From an uncultured Ignavibacteriales bacterium (lineage in GTDB: Bacteria; Bacteroidota; Ignavibacteria; Ignavibacteriales; Ignavibacteriaceae), in contig CAJXGP010000015.1 in the NCBI GenBank assembly GCA_913053915.1, positions 1 to 12,405 of the forward strand: a DNA stretch of 12,405 bases, in the 5' to 3' direction. The position numbers and the translations under genes were made by a program. Of the stretch, positions 1 to 6,826 are shown piece by piece (within the stretch, counting starts at the first letter, position 1; each line of letters starts with the position of its first letter). Under the pieces are notes generated by a model. That model saw only the letters and a list, made by a program, of their open reading frames with translations, searched no databases and was not told where the DNA came from.

Positions 1-66
1 TAAAAATAATGCCATTTTTCCAAAGTGCAGTATTTTTAAACTCATCTTTCACTTTTACTTCTCTCT
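1..66. other. Window start with no recognisable coding continuation of the PorV-like gene
   Basis: A complete PorV gene would need about 300 more codons upstream. The PorV frame has a stop at 37-39. The frame beginning at base 3 is open (KIMPFFQSAV...) up to a stop at 111-113, and the frame beginning at base 2 is also open, but I cannot match either confidently to PorV. A single indel or a chimeric contig end would both explain this. Confidence 0.35.
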
Positions 67-420
67 CAACCTTTTTATCAGGCAATTTTCACTTCTTGGA
101 CGAATAAACCATTTAGCGAAGTACTTCGTACTATTAACACTTCGATGGGGTTGGAATATTGGTACGGTACTCCCGGTGATTTCCTTTTTGCCTTTCGTAC
201 CGGTTTCTTTTATGAAGACCCGAACTATGGTAATAGAAAATTTATTACATTTGGCGCCGGTATAAGGTATGATATTTATGGGTTTGATTTTAGCTATTTA
301 ACTACTTCGGTCTTTAAAGGTGGACAAGATAACCCTCTGAATGATACTTTGAGGTTTACTATTTCAATCGGTTGGGGTGGCGCACAAAACAGTGTTCGAG
401 GATTACCAAGAGGGTTATAA
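67..420 (+). CDS. porV: PorV-like type IX secretion outer-membrane protein, C-terminal part
   Basis: This is the C-terminal part of a PorV-family outer-membrane beta-barrel protein. PorV is the T9SS component that shuttles cargo to the PorU sortase attachment complex. The frame reads QPFYQAIFTSW, then MGLEYWYGTPGD, FFYEDPNYGNRKF, a GAGIRYDIYGFDFSYL strand pair and NPLNDTLRFTISIGWGG. This order and spacing match the end of PorV proteins as I know them. PorV-like sequence starts near base 67, but the only ATG in this frame is at 145, in the middle of the conserved region, so a start there would be artificial. The same frame has a TAA at 37-39, and no frame upstream continues convincingly. The gene is therefore either frameshifted, broken, or cut by an assembly join near base 40-66. 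The downstream gene starts 6 bp after its stop and encodes a T9SS cargo protein, which fits the assignment. PorV rather than a PorQ/PorP paralogue is likely but not certain. Confidence 0.72.
   Translation, partial: QPFYQAIFTSWTNKPFSEVLRTINTSMGLEYWYGTPGDFLFAFRTGFFYEDPNYGNRKFITFGAGIRYDIYGFDFSYLTTSVFKGGQDNPLNDTLRFTISIGWGGAQNSVRGLPRGL
408..414 (+). promoter_or_regulatory. Possible ribosome binding site for the M6-like gene
   Basis: AAGAGGG lies inside the last codons of the PorV-like gene, 12 bases before the ATG at 427. It favours ATG 427 over the TTG at 424. The spacing is longer than ideal, so the call is weak. Confidence 0.3.
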
Positions 421-426
421 TAGTTG

Positions 427-2427
427 ATGATTAAAGTGATCTTTATATTTATGATTATTTCGACTAGTTTGGGTAGCTTATCTGCCCAAACCTTTATAGG
501 GAATATTAATCCTTATCCGCTTCCTTCTTCTCCTAAAACCGTTGCAAAGGATACGGTGAAAATCCTTGCCGTACTTGTTGATTTTCAGAAGGATAAAGAT
601 GCGGCAACCTTTGGAAATGGTAAATTCGGTTCAATCTATTCTAAAGATTATGGAAATTCGATATTAGATCCTTTACCCCATAATCAGAATTATTTCAGTG
701 AACATCTTGAGTTTGTTAAAAATTATTTTGAAAAGGTTTCCGAGGGAAAATTAATTGTAAAATATACTGTCTTACCCGGTATTATTACAGTATCTCACCG
801 GATGAGATATTATTCTCCACCTAGTAATTCGAATGATTTTTCTTCTCTCACAGATTTTGCCAAAGAAACTTGGGCTAAAGTTGATTCCGCTTTTCCTGGT
901 TTTAAATTTTCAAATTACAATCTTTTTACAATTTTTCATGCAGGAGTTGGAAAGGATTTGTCATTACCCGGTAGTATAGGCGATCAAAAAAATCTACCTT
1001 CGATCTATCTTGGATTGAATGCTTTTCAAAAAGTTTACGGCTCTAATTTTAAGGGATTTCCTATTTCGAATAATTCATTCGATATTGCTAATACTATGAT
1101 CATTCCTGAAACGGAAAGCAGGGAAATGTCTACGTTTGGGGGCACGGTTTTATTTCAGGTAACTATAAATGGATTGTTGGTAGCAAGTGTTGCCAGCTAT
1201 CTTGGATTACCTGATCTTTTTGATACAAAAACGGGTAACAGTGCTATCGGAAGATTTGGCTTAATGGATGGACAATCTATCTTTGCATATAATGGTATTT
1301 TCCCGCCCGAACCTTCGGCTTGGGAAAAAATAAGACTAGGCTGGGTAAAGCCTGTTGTGCTTTCCCCAGGCAAATATAATCTTAATGTTGTTACTCAAAT
1401 TGTAGCATCTCAAGCGGATACTACTATTGTTAAAATTCCGATTAATTCTACGGAATATTATTTGGTTGAAAATAGAATAAGAGATCCTCATAAAAATGGC
1501 GTAACTCTTACTTATGTACTCGGAGGCAAAACTTTAACTAAAACTTTTAAAAAAGATACAACCGGTTTCTACAACTATCAAGTAGATTCCGTTCAAGGTG
1601 TGGTTACCGATGTTAATGAATTTGATTGGGCGCTTCCGGGTAATGGTATAGTAATTTGGCATATCAATAATAATATTATTAATTCTAAAATAGCCGACAA
1701 TCAAATAAATGCCGATATTAATCATCGTGGTGTTTTTGTTGAGGAAGCTGATGGTATTTGGGATATTGGGCATGTCTTTACATCTATTTTTGGCGATAAA
1801 GTTGTCGGCAGCGGTTCACAGTACGATTTTTGGTATAAATCTAATCCCTCCAGATTTTATCATAATAAATTTTCTTTTAATACAAGACCTAGCACTAAAA
1901 CCGATAACGGCGCAAATAGTTTAATCACTATTTCAAATTTCTCCAATATAGCAAACAAAATGTCTTTTAATGTACTTTACGGAGATTCTATTATAAAACC
2001 ATTGTTTTCAAAAGATATTCAATTAAATAAATCTTCTATTAAAATTACTTCTGCCGGAAATAATAGGAATAATGAGTTAAGTATTTTATCTGATTCAACT
2101 TTGAATATTTATAACAATGCCGGTCATTTAATTCATAGTATCCCGGACTTCTCTAATTTTAAGACTGCTTCCATTAACTTTAATGGGACAACGTACATAG
2201 TCGGTGCATTGACTCATCAACTGAATGTTTTTATGTCTAAAGGTTCTTCAAGTTATTTAAGTTCTATTAATTTGGGTGATAGCATTGAATTGAATACGGC
2301 ACCCGTAATATTTCATCAAAATACTACTCCCGAAATCCTAACAGGCAGAAAAGATGGTTATATAAACATATACTCTCTTCCGAGTGCCTTGCCAAACATC
2401 AAACCGAAATTGATATACTTTTTATGA
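427..2427 (+). CDS. Secreted M6-peptidase-like protein lacking HExxH, N-terminal part of a frameshifted gene
   Basis: The protein opens with a signal peptide (MIKVIFIFMIISTSLGSLSAQ), followed by a domain with several hallmarks of M6 (immune inhibitor A-like) metallopeptidases. These are KILAVLVDFQ near residue 40, a YFEKVSEGKL block, LGLPDLFD near residue 260, RFGLMDG, EPSAWEKIRLGW, YYLVENR, GNGIVIWHIN and GVFVEEADG. In active M6 enzymes LGLPDL is preceded by HExxH. Here the equivalent positions read A253, S254 and S257, so both zinc-binding histidines and the catalytic glutamate are absent and the domain is unlikely to be a working protease. From about residue 520 the sequence becomes beta-propeller-like (TPEILTGRKDGYINIY). 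Translation stops at a TGA (2425-2427), but the protein clearly continues in the next frame (2414-3352). ATG 427 is chosen over TTG 424. The gene follows the PorV-like gene by 6 bp. The full product is probably exported through Sec and then the T9SS. Confidence 0.8.
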   Translation: MIKVIFIFMIISTSLGSLSAQTFIGNINPYPLPSSPKTVAKDTVKILAVLVDFQKDKDAATFGNGKFGSIYSKDYGNSILDPLPHNQNYFSEHLEFVKNYFEKVSEGKLIVKYTVLPGIITVSHRMRYYSPPSNSNDFSSLTDFAKETWAKVDSAFPGFKFSNYNLFTIFHAGVGKDLSLPGSIGDQKNLPSIYLGLNAFQKVYGSNFKGFPISNNSFDIANTMIIPETESREMSTFGGTVLFQVTINGLLVASVASYLGLPDLFDTKTGNSAIGRFGLMDGQSIFAYNGIFPPEPSAWEKIRLGWVKPVVLSPGKYNLNVVTQIVASQADTTIVKIPINSTEYYLVENRIRDPHKNGVTLTYVLGGKTLTKTFKKDTTGFYNYQVDSVQGVVTDVNEFDWALPGNGIVIWHINNNIINSKIADNQINADINHRGVFVEEADGIWDIGHVFTSIFGDKVVGSGSQYDFWYKSNPSRFYHNKFSFNTRPSTKTDNGANSLITISNFSNIANKMSFNVLYGDSIIKPLFSKDIQLNKSSIKITSAGNNRNNELSILSDSTLNIYNNAGHLIHSIPDFSNFKTASINFNGTTYIVGALTHQLNVFMSKGSSSYLSSINLGDSIELNTAPVIFHQNTTPEILTGRKDGYINIYSLPSALPNIKPKLIYFL

Positions 2428-3352
2428 TTCTGAACATAACAATTTTATTCATCAGGGTGTTTTTTTAGATGCTGCTTTAACTCATGATGAAAAAGGCAAT
2501 GAAGTAGCGGTAATTCTACTTGAAAATAATATCTTCAATATTATTTCGAATGGAAAGTTTGTTGCTGAATTCAATGTAAATTTAACCGGTTCGATAAAAT
2601 CATTTTCTCTGGCGGATTTAAAACAGGACGGAGGGAATTATATTATTTTCACAAACGGAAATCAAGTTGATGCGGTTAACATGCAAGGTGCTGAAGCAAA
2701 TAATTTCCCGTTTACCGATCCGGAAAACATCGGGTTTTCAGGAACTCCTTTGGCTGCAGATTTTTCGGGAAGTAACGCTTCGGAGATAATTGCTGCAACT
2801 AACGACGGTAGAATTTTTGCGATTGACGGAAATACAGGCAAAGTAGTTAACGGCTTTCCAATATCTACAGGTACCGGACTTATCACTACTCCAGTCCTTT
2901 TTGAGGATAGTAGTAAAATTTCATTAGCTACAATTAATTCATCATTAAATTTTTCCGCATGGGTTATTGGTCCAACCAAAGGTAAAATGTTTTGGACTGA
3001 AGAAAATGGAAATAATCAAAACACTGCGTTTGTGCCGGCGGCGGCGAATCAAAATTTGGTAAATGAATTTTTCCCAAAAAATCTCGCTTATAATTATCCT
3101 AATCCTGTTTATGGCTCGGAAACAACTATACGTTATTATGTTTCGGAAGATTCTAAGATTGATATTAAAATATTCGATATTGCCGGTGATTTCGTATCTG
3201 AGTTGCATGATAATGCTGTCGGAGGAATGAATAATGAAACTATATGGAATGTAAGTAATATTCAGAGTGGAGTTTATTTGGCTCACATCCAAGCTCAAAG
3301 CGTTAGCGGAAAAACTGAAAGTAATATAATTAAGATTGCTATAGTAAAATAA
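2414..3352 (+). CDS. C-terminal part of the same frameshifted gene: propeller-like repeats and T9SS type A sorting domain
   Basis: This frame is open from just after a TGA at 2411-2413 and continues the preceding protein (YFYDSEHNNFIHQGVFLD...). There is no plausible start near its beginning: the first ATG is 2681, within obvious coding sequence. It is therefore a gene fragment, not an independent gene. It carries propeller-type repeats (LAADFSGSNASEIIAATNDG, then GRIFAIDGNTGKVVNGFP), typical of FG-GAP/PQQ-like blades. The last ~90 residues are a T9SS type A C-terminal sorting domain: YNYPNPVYG, then TTIRYYVSEDSKIDIKIFD, then NVSNIQSGVYLAHI, ending in KIAIVK. Such domains direct secretion across the outer membrane by the T9SS and are removed by PorU in known systems. 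Deleting one T from the run at 2419-2423 would fuse both parts into one protein of about 974 residues. Confidence 0.8.
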   Translation, partial: YTFYDSEHNNFIHQGVFLDAALTHDEKGNEVAVILLENNIFNIISNGKFVAEFNVNLTGSIKSFSLADLKQDGGNYIIFTNGNQVDAVNMQGAEANNFPFTDPENIGFSGTPLAADFSGSNASEIIAATNDGRIFAIDGNTGKVVNGFPISTGTGLITTPVLFEDSSKISLATINSSLNFSAWVIGPTKGKMFWTEENGNNQNTAFVPAAANQNLVNEFFPKNLAYNYPNPVYGSETTIRYYVSEDSKIDIKIFDIAGDFVSELHDNAVGGMNNETIWNVSNIQSGVYLAHIQAQSVSGKTESNIIKIAIVK

Positions 3353-3414
3353 TGAGTAAATAATATACCGGATTTCATATTAATTTGTGAGATATTATTT
3401 AACTCATATTTCAC
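3353..3414 (+). repeat. Two overlapping, mutually exclusive inverted repeats just after the T9SS-cargo gene
   Basis: One stem pairs 3353-3366 (TGAGTAAATAATAT) with 3392-3406, with a single bulged base. The second pairs 3387-3395 (GTGAGATAT) with 3406-3414, with one G-U pair. They share bases, so only one can form at a time. Neither is followed by a proper T run, so I do not call an intrinsic terminator, although a 3'-end stabilising structure is possible. The stems are AT-rich and could partly reflect composition. Confidence 0.35.
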
Positions 3415-3616
3415 AAACTTTTAATTGATGAGCCATTTTGAACGCACTTATTTTGTTCAGTGTAAACTCCTGTGGAGTATCTCTAATCCATTGTAAAATA
3501 AAAGATTCTTCAAGTTGCCTAGCTTCTTCAGAATGATCCTAGTGAGCTTTTTAGAATGGACTCAATGATTATTTTTATATTGATGGAATTAATTTTAAAA
3601 AAATCGGGCGTTATCA

Positions 3617-3624
3617 TAATTTTG
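3617..3624 (+). promoter_or_regulatory. Possible Bacteroidetes-type -7 promoter element
   Basis: TAATTTTG matches the TAnnTTTG -7 consensus known from Bacteroidetes and lies 35 bases before ATG 3660. No clear TTG -33 element sits at the usual distance. An 8-base degenerate motif occurs by chance in AT-rich DNA, so this is tentative. Confidence 0.28.
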
Positions 3625-3659
3625 TTTTGCTCTCATAACAATTGAAATGGAAAATAAAT

Positions 3660-6600
3660 ATGCTAAAAACTGTTGGAATAATAATTATTTTATTTCTCTT
3701 TCAAATTAGGGCTTATTCACAATCCACAGAATTTCATCCTGAATTAAAATGGTTCACGATAAAAGGAAAACATGTGGAGGTACACTATCAACAGGGAGCA
3801 GAAAGAACAGCTCTGATTACAGCCAAAATAGCTGATGAAGTATGGGGCCCTTTAACATCTCTTTATCATTACGATCCCGGCATTGTTCATTTTGTAATAG
3901 AGGATATGGATGACTACGCGAACGGCGCTACTTATTTTTTCAATAATAAAATAGTAATATGGACGAGCGCTCTTAATTTTGATCTTCGAGGTGCTCACAA
4001 TTGGTTACGTAATGTTGTCACTCATGAATTTACTCATATGGTACAACTTCAAGCTGCAATGAAACTTACCAGAACCATTCCGGCTATATTTTTTCAGGCT
4101 ATGAATTATGAAAAAGAAAGACGTCCGGATATACTTTACGGATATCCCAATTTTATAGTCTCTTATCCGATTGCTACCGTAAATGTTCCTTCTTGGTTTG
4201 CCGAAGGTACTGCACAATATAATCGGAAAGATTTTAATTATGATAATTGGGATACTCATCGCGATATGGTTCTTCGATGTTATGCATTAAATGGTAATAT
4301 GCTTACTTGGAATCAAATGGGTATTTTTGATAAGACAAGTCTCGGAAATGAGTCGGTTTATAATGCCGGATTTGCATTAACAAGGTATATTTCGCAAGAA
4401 TACGGAGAGGACAAATTAAGAGAAATTACAAAAGCTCTCAGCAAGCCCTTCACCTTTACAATTAGCGCTGCTTTTGAAGATGTTTTAGGAAAAGATGGAA
4501 ATCAAATCTATAACCAATGGAAAAGTTTTGTAACGAAAAGTTATGAAAAAAGAAGTCAAAAAGTTCTAGAAAATCTCGTTACCGGAGATCAAATTATAGA
4601 TGTAGGCTTTGGAAATTTTTTTCCTACTTTTTCACCTGACGGTTCCAGATTTGCGTACATCTCAAACAAAACTAATGACTATTTTGGATTATCGAATGCT
4701 TATGTCTATAATTTTGCTACTAAGAAGGGAAAATTGATTGCGAGTAATGTCCGTTCAACTTTAAGTTGGGTACCCGGGAAAAATGAAATTATTTATTCTA
4801 AAATTTCAGATGATAACCCCTACTGGTACAATGTACATGATATTTATATTTATAATCTCAATACCGACAAGGAGAAACGTCTTACTTTTGATATGAGGGC
4901 TAATCAACCGTCGGTTTCACACGATGGAAAGCATATTGTCTTTTTATTTGAAAAAGATGGAACAACCAACTTAGCAACTGTTAATATTAACGGAAAACAT
5001 TTCAAGCAACTAACCTTTTTCCAAAACGGAGAACAAGTTTATCAACCTAAATATTCACCGGATGACAGTTATATTATATTTGATTATTCTTATGCGGAGA
5101 ACAGGGATATTGCAAAAGTTGATACGGATGGTAAAGACTATCGTTTCTTAATCAGAACAAATCATGATAATCGGAATGCTGTTTTTAACAAGGAGGGAAA
5201 TTTAATTTACTCTTCAGATTCTACGGGAATTTTCAATATTTATTCTTTAAACTTAAAGACCGGTAAGAAAAGGCAGTTAACCAATGTAATCGGAAGTGCT
5301 TTTATGCCTTCAATAGATAACAAAGGAAATATTTTATATGCAGGGTACACATCTAAAGGCTTTAAAATTTACGAAATAACACCTGCTGAACAGAATAAAG
5401 TGAAAGCCGGTTATAGCTATAGATGGGTAAATGATCCTCCTTTAGGGAAAGATAAACCGAATGGCGATATCCAAAATTTCAATCTTCAAAAGTTGGTGCA
5501 TTATAACGATTATCAAATGCCTGATTATAAACCTGAAAGATATACAAGTGAGTTTACCAAATTATCATTTTTTCCTTTCATAAGGTATGATAACTATAAT
5601 ACTTCCAGTTCTTTTCTCGATAAACTTAAACCTGGTGTGTATATTTCGTCTAGTGATATGTTAGATAAATATTCGTTATTTGCCGGTGGTGCAATCAATG
5701 CAAGAATGGAAAGGGATTTATTCCTCATTTTAAATTATCGTGATAAATTGCCCTTACTCTTTAATCTAGGAATAAGACCGGAATTAACCTTCGAGGTGTA
5801 TAATATTAGTAGGAAAGCCAATACAACCGTTTCATTCGGTGCCGATACAATTGGAACAACCGTAAGATACGATTATCAAATACCTACTAATGTATCGTAT
5901 AATTTATTGGAATTTGATTTCTCCGCTAGGCAAAGAATCTTATCAAGGGGTCAGAATCTGGAATTTAAATATATTTTCAGCCGTTATTCGGCTAGTTTGG
6001 AAAGTTTTACATTACCGGATGGAACTTTATATCCGACCACTAATGATAATTATTTAATCGGTAATAATTTTCAATTAAAATATACTTATAGTTCCATTAC
6101 TCCTTCGGTGAACGCAAATATAAATCCTGTTGGGGCACAGCTTGATTTTACATACAATTATGAACTAAATAAATTTAATCCCAACGGAAACTATAAAGTT
6201 GAAAATGGAATGCTCAAACCGGTTTTTGATAATTTTAATTTTAGCAGGCTTGAGCTAAATACTAGAATTCATTTTAAACTTACAAAATATCAAACTTTTA
6301 CTACCCGGATCCGGCTCGGTTCAATTTTAGGGCGAACTGTTCCGGACTTCTTCGATTTTTATTTAGGTGGGATTGTCGGTATGAAACCATATCCTTTTTA
6401 TGCATTAGGTGGAAATAACATAGCTTGGTTGAAACTAGCATATAGATTTCCGGTTTGGAGAAATATTGATACCAGATTCGGACAACTTTATATTGATAAG
6501 ATATTCTTATCTTTGTACGGCGATATCGGAAATGCTTGGAACGGAAAATTACCGTCAATTAATCATTTTAAAAAAGGCGCAGGAGCAGAAATCAGAATAC

Positions 6601-6752
6601 ACATGAATTCCTATTATCTTTTTCCAACGGATTTATTCTTTGACGCTGCGTACGGTTTTGATAAATTTACAAAAGATTTCCTCGGTAAAAGAATTACCTA
6701 TGGGAAAGAGTGGCGCTTCTATGGGGGCTTGATGTTCGGATTTAATTATTGA
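3660..6752 (+). CDS. Exported HExxH metallopeptidase-propeller-outer-membrane beta-barrel fusion protein
   Basis: A 1030-residue protein with three visible parts. A signal peptide (MLKTVGIIIILFLFQIRAYSQ) leads into a gluzincin-like domain with VTHEFTHMVQ (H122, E123, H126) and a downstream WFAEGTAQY (E182), as in peptidase MA-type families. The zinc site therefore looks intact. From about residue 315 to 600 there are TolB/PD40-like propeller blades: FPTFSPDGSRFAYIS, QPSVSHDGKHIVFLF, QPKYSPDDSYIIFDY and a blade ending LTNV. The remainder is rich in alternating aromatic/polar strands (for example FSRLELNTRIHFKL, IAWLKLAYRFPVW) and ends in FGGLMFGFNY-like aromatic strands (actual end GGLMFGFNY), typical of an outer-membrane barrel related to the BamA/surface-antigen type. 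I infer an outer-membrane protein with a periplasmic or surface protease module. The substrate is unknown. ATG 3660 is preferred over TTG 3642. There is no Shine-Dalgarno site. It is probably transcribed separately from the T9SS-cargo gene. Confidence 0.82.
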   Translation: MLKTVGIIIILFLFQIRAYSQSTEFHPELKWFTIKGKHVEVHYQQGAERTALITAKIADEVWGPLTSLYHYDPGIVHFVIEDMDDYANGATYFFNNKIVIWTSALNFDLRGAHNWLRNVVTHEFTHMVQLQAAMKLTRTIPAIFFQAMNYEKERRPDILYGYPNFIVSYPIATVNVPSWFAEGTAQYNRKDFNYDNWDTHRDMVLRCYALNGNMLTWNQMGIFDKTSLGNESVYNAGFALTRYISQEYGEDKLREITKALSKPFTFTISAAFEDVLGKDGNQIYNQWKSFVTKSYEKRSQKVLENLVTGDQIIDVGFGNFFPTFSPDGSRFAYISNKTNDYFGLSNAYVYNFATKKGKLIASNVRSTLSWVPGKNEIIYSKISDDNPYWYNVHDIYIYNLNTDKEKRLTFDMRANQPSVSHDGKHIVFLFEKDGTTNLATVNINGKHFKQLTFFQNGEQVYQPKYSPDDSYIIFDYSYAENRDIAKVDTDGKDYRFLIRTNHDNRNAVFNKEGNLIYSSDSTGIFNIYSLNLKTGKKRQLTNVIGSAFMPSIDNKGNILYAGYTSKGFKIYEITPAEQNKVKAGYSYRWVNDPPLGKDKPNGDIQNFNLQKLVHYNDYQMPDYKPERYTSEFTKLSFFPFIRYDNYNTSSSFLDKLKPGVYISSSDMLDKYSLFAGGAINARMERDLFLILNYRDKLPLLFNLGIRPELTFEVYNISRKANTTVSFGADTIGTTVRYDYQIPTNVSYNLLEFDFSARQRILSRGQNLEFKYIFSRYSASLESFTLPDGTLYPTTNDNYLIGNNFQLKYTYSSITPSVNANINPVGAQLDFTYNYELNKFNPNGNYKVENGMLKPVFDNFNFSRLELNTRIHFKLTKYQTFTTRIRLGSILGRTVPDFFDFYLGGIVGMKPYPFYALGGNNIAWLKLAYRFPVWRNIDTRFGQLYIDKIFLSLYGDIGNAWNGKLPSINHFKKGAGAEIRIHMNSYYLFPTDLFFDAAYGFDKFTKDFLGKRITYGKEWRFYGGLMFGFNY

Positions 6753-6766
6753 TAATGTTTAAAGTT

Positions 6767-6774
6767 TACTTTTG
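6767..6774 (+). promoter_or_regulatory. Possible Bacteroidetes-type -7 promoter element before the DUF5683-like gene
   Basis: TACTTTTG matches TAnnTTTG in the 74-bp gap between the two envelope genes. Transcription starting a few bases downstream would give a leader of about 45 bases. A TTG occurs at 6749-6751, closer than the usual -33 spacing, so support is weak. Confidence 0.28.
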
Positions 6775-6816
6775 AACTAATAAAATTTTATTGTTACTGA
6801 TTCTTTCAAATATTTT

Positions 6817-6821
6817 AAGGA
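6817..6821 (+). promoter_or_regulatory. Ribosome binding site deciding the start at 6827
   Basis: AAGGA ends five bases before ATG 6827 but only two bases before ATG 6824. This favours 6827 and argues against the upstream TTG at 6791. Confidence 0.5.
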
Positions 6822-6826
6822 CAATG

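Larger units (their letters stand above)
3353..3659. other. Spacer before the metallopeptidase-barrel gene
   Basis: No + strand gene is supported here. The spacer holds the overlapping hairpins at its left end, a short open frame on the - strand (3404-3538) that may be a gene remnant, and a TAnnTTTG promoter-like motif at 3617-3624. A TTG at 3642 would extend the next gene by six codons. ATG 3660 is preferred because it places the signal peptide at the N-terminus. Confidence 0.5.

Noticed and set aside
1709..1924. Short + strand open frame inside the M6-like gene
   Set aside because: It is an alternative frame of a strongly supported coding region, with no start signal.
2410..2430. Programmed ribosomal frameshift at the T run
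   Set aside because: No classic slippery heptamer, downstream pseudoknot or internal Shine-Dalgarno site is evident; an indel explains it better.
2662..2979. Open frame of 105 codons on the - strand
   Set aside because: It lies entirely opposite the well-supported propeller and T9SS region, and its translation has no recognisable domain.
2945..3298. Open frame of 117 codons on the - strand
   Set aside because: It is antisense to the conserved sorting domain, and its composition (rich in I, S and N) is that expected from the reverse of AT-rich coding DNA.
2414..3352. Interpretation as an independent T9SS-cargo gene starting at ATG 2681
   Set aside because: Coding similarity extends upstream of 2681 without a start and joins the preceding frame at a T run, so a broken single gene is simpler.
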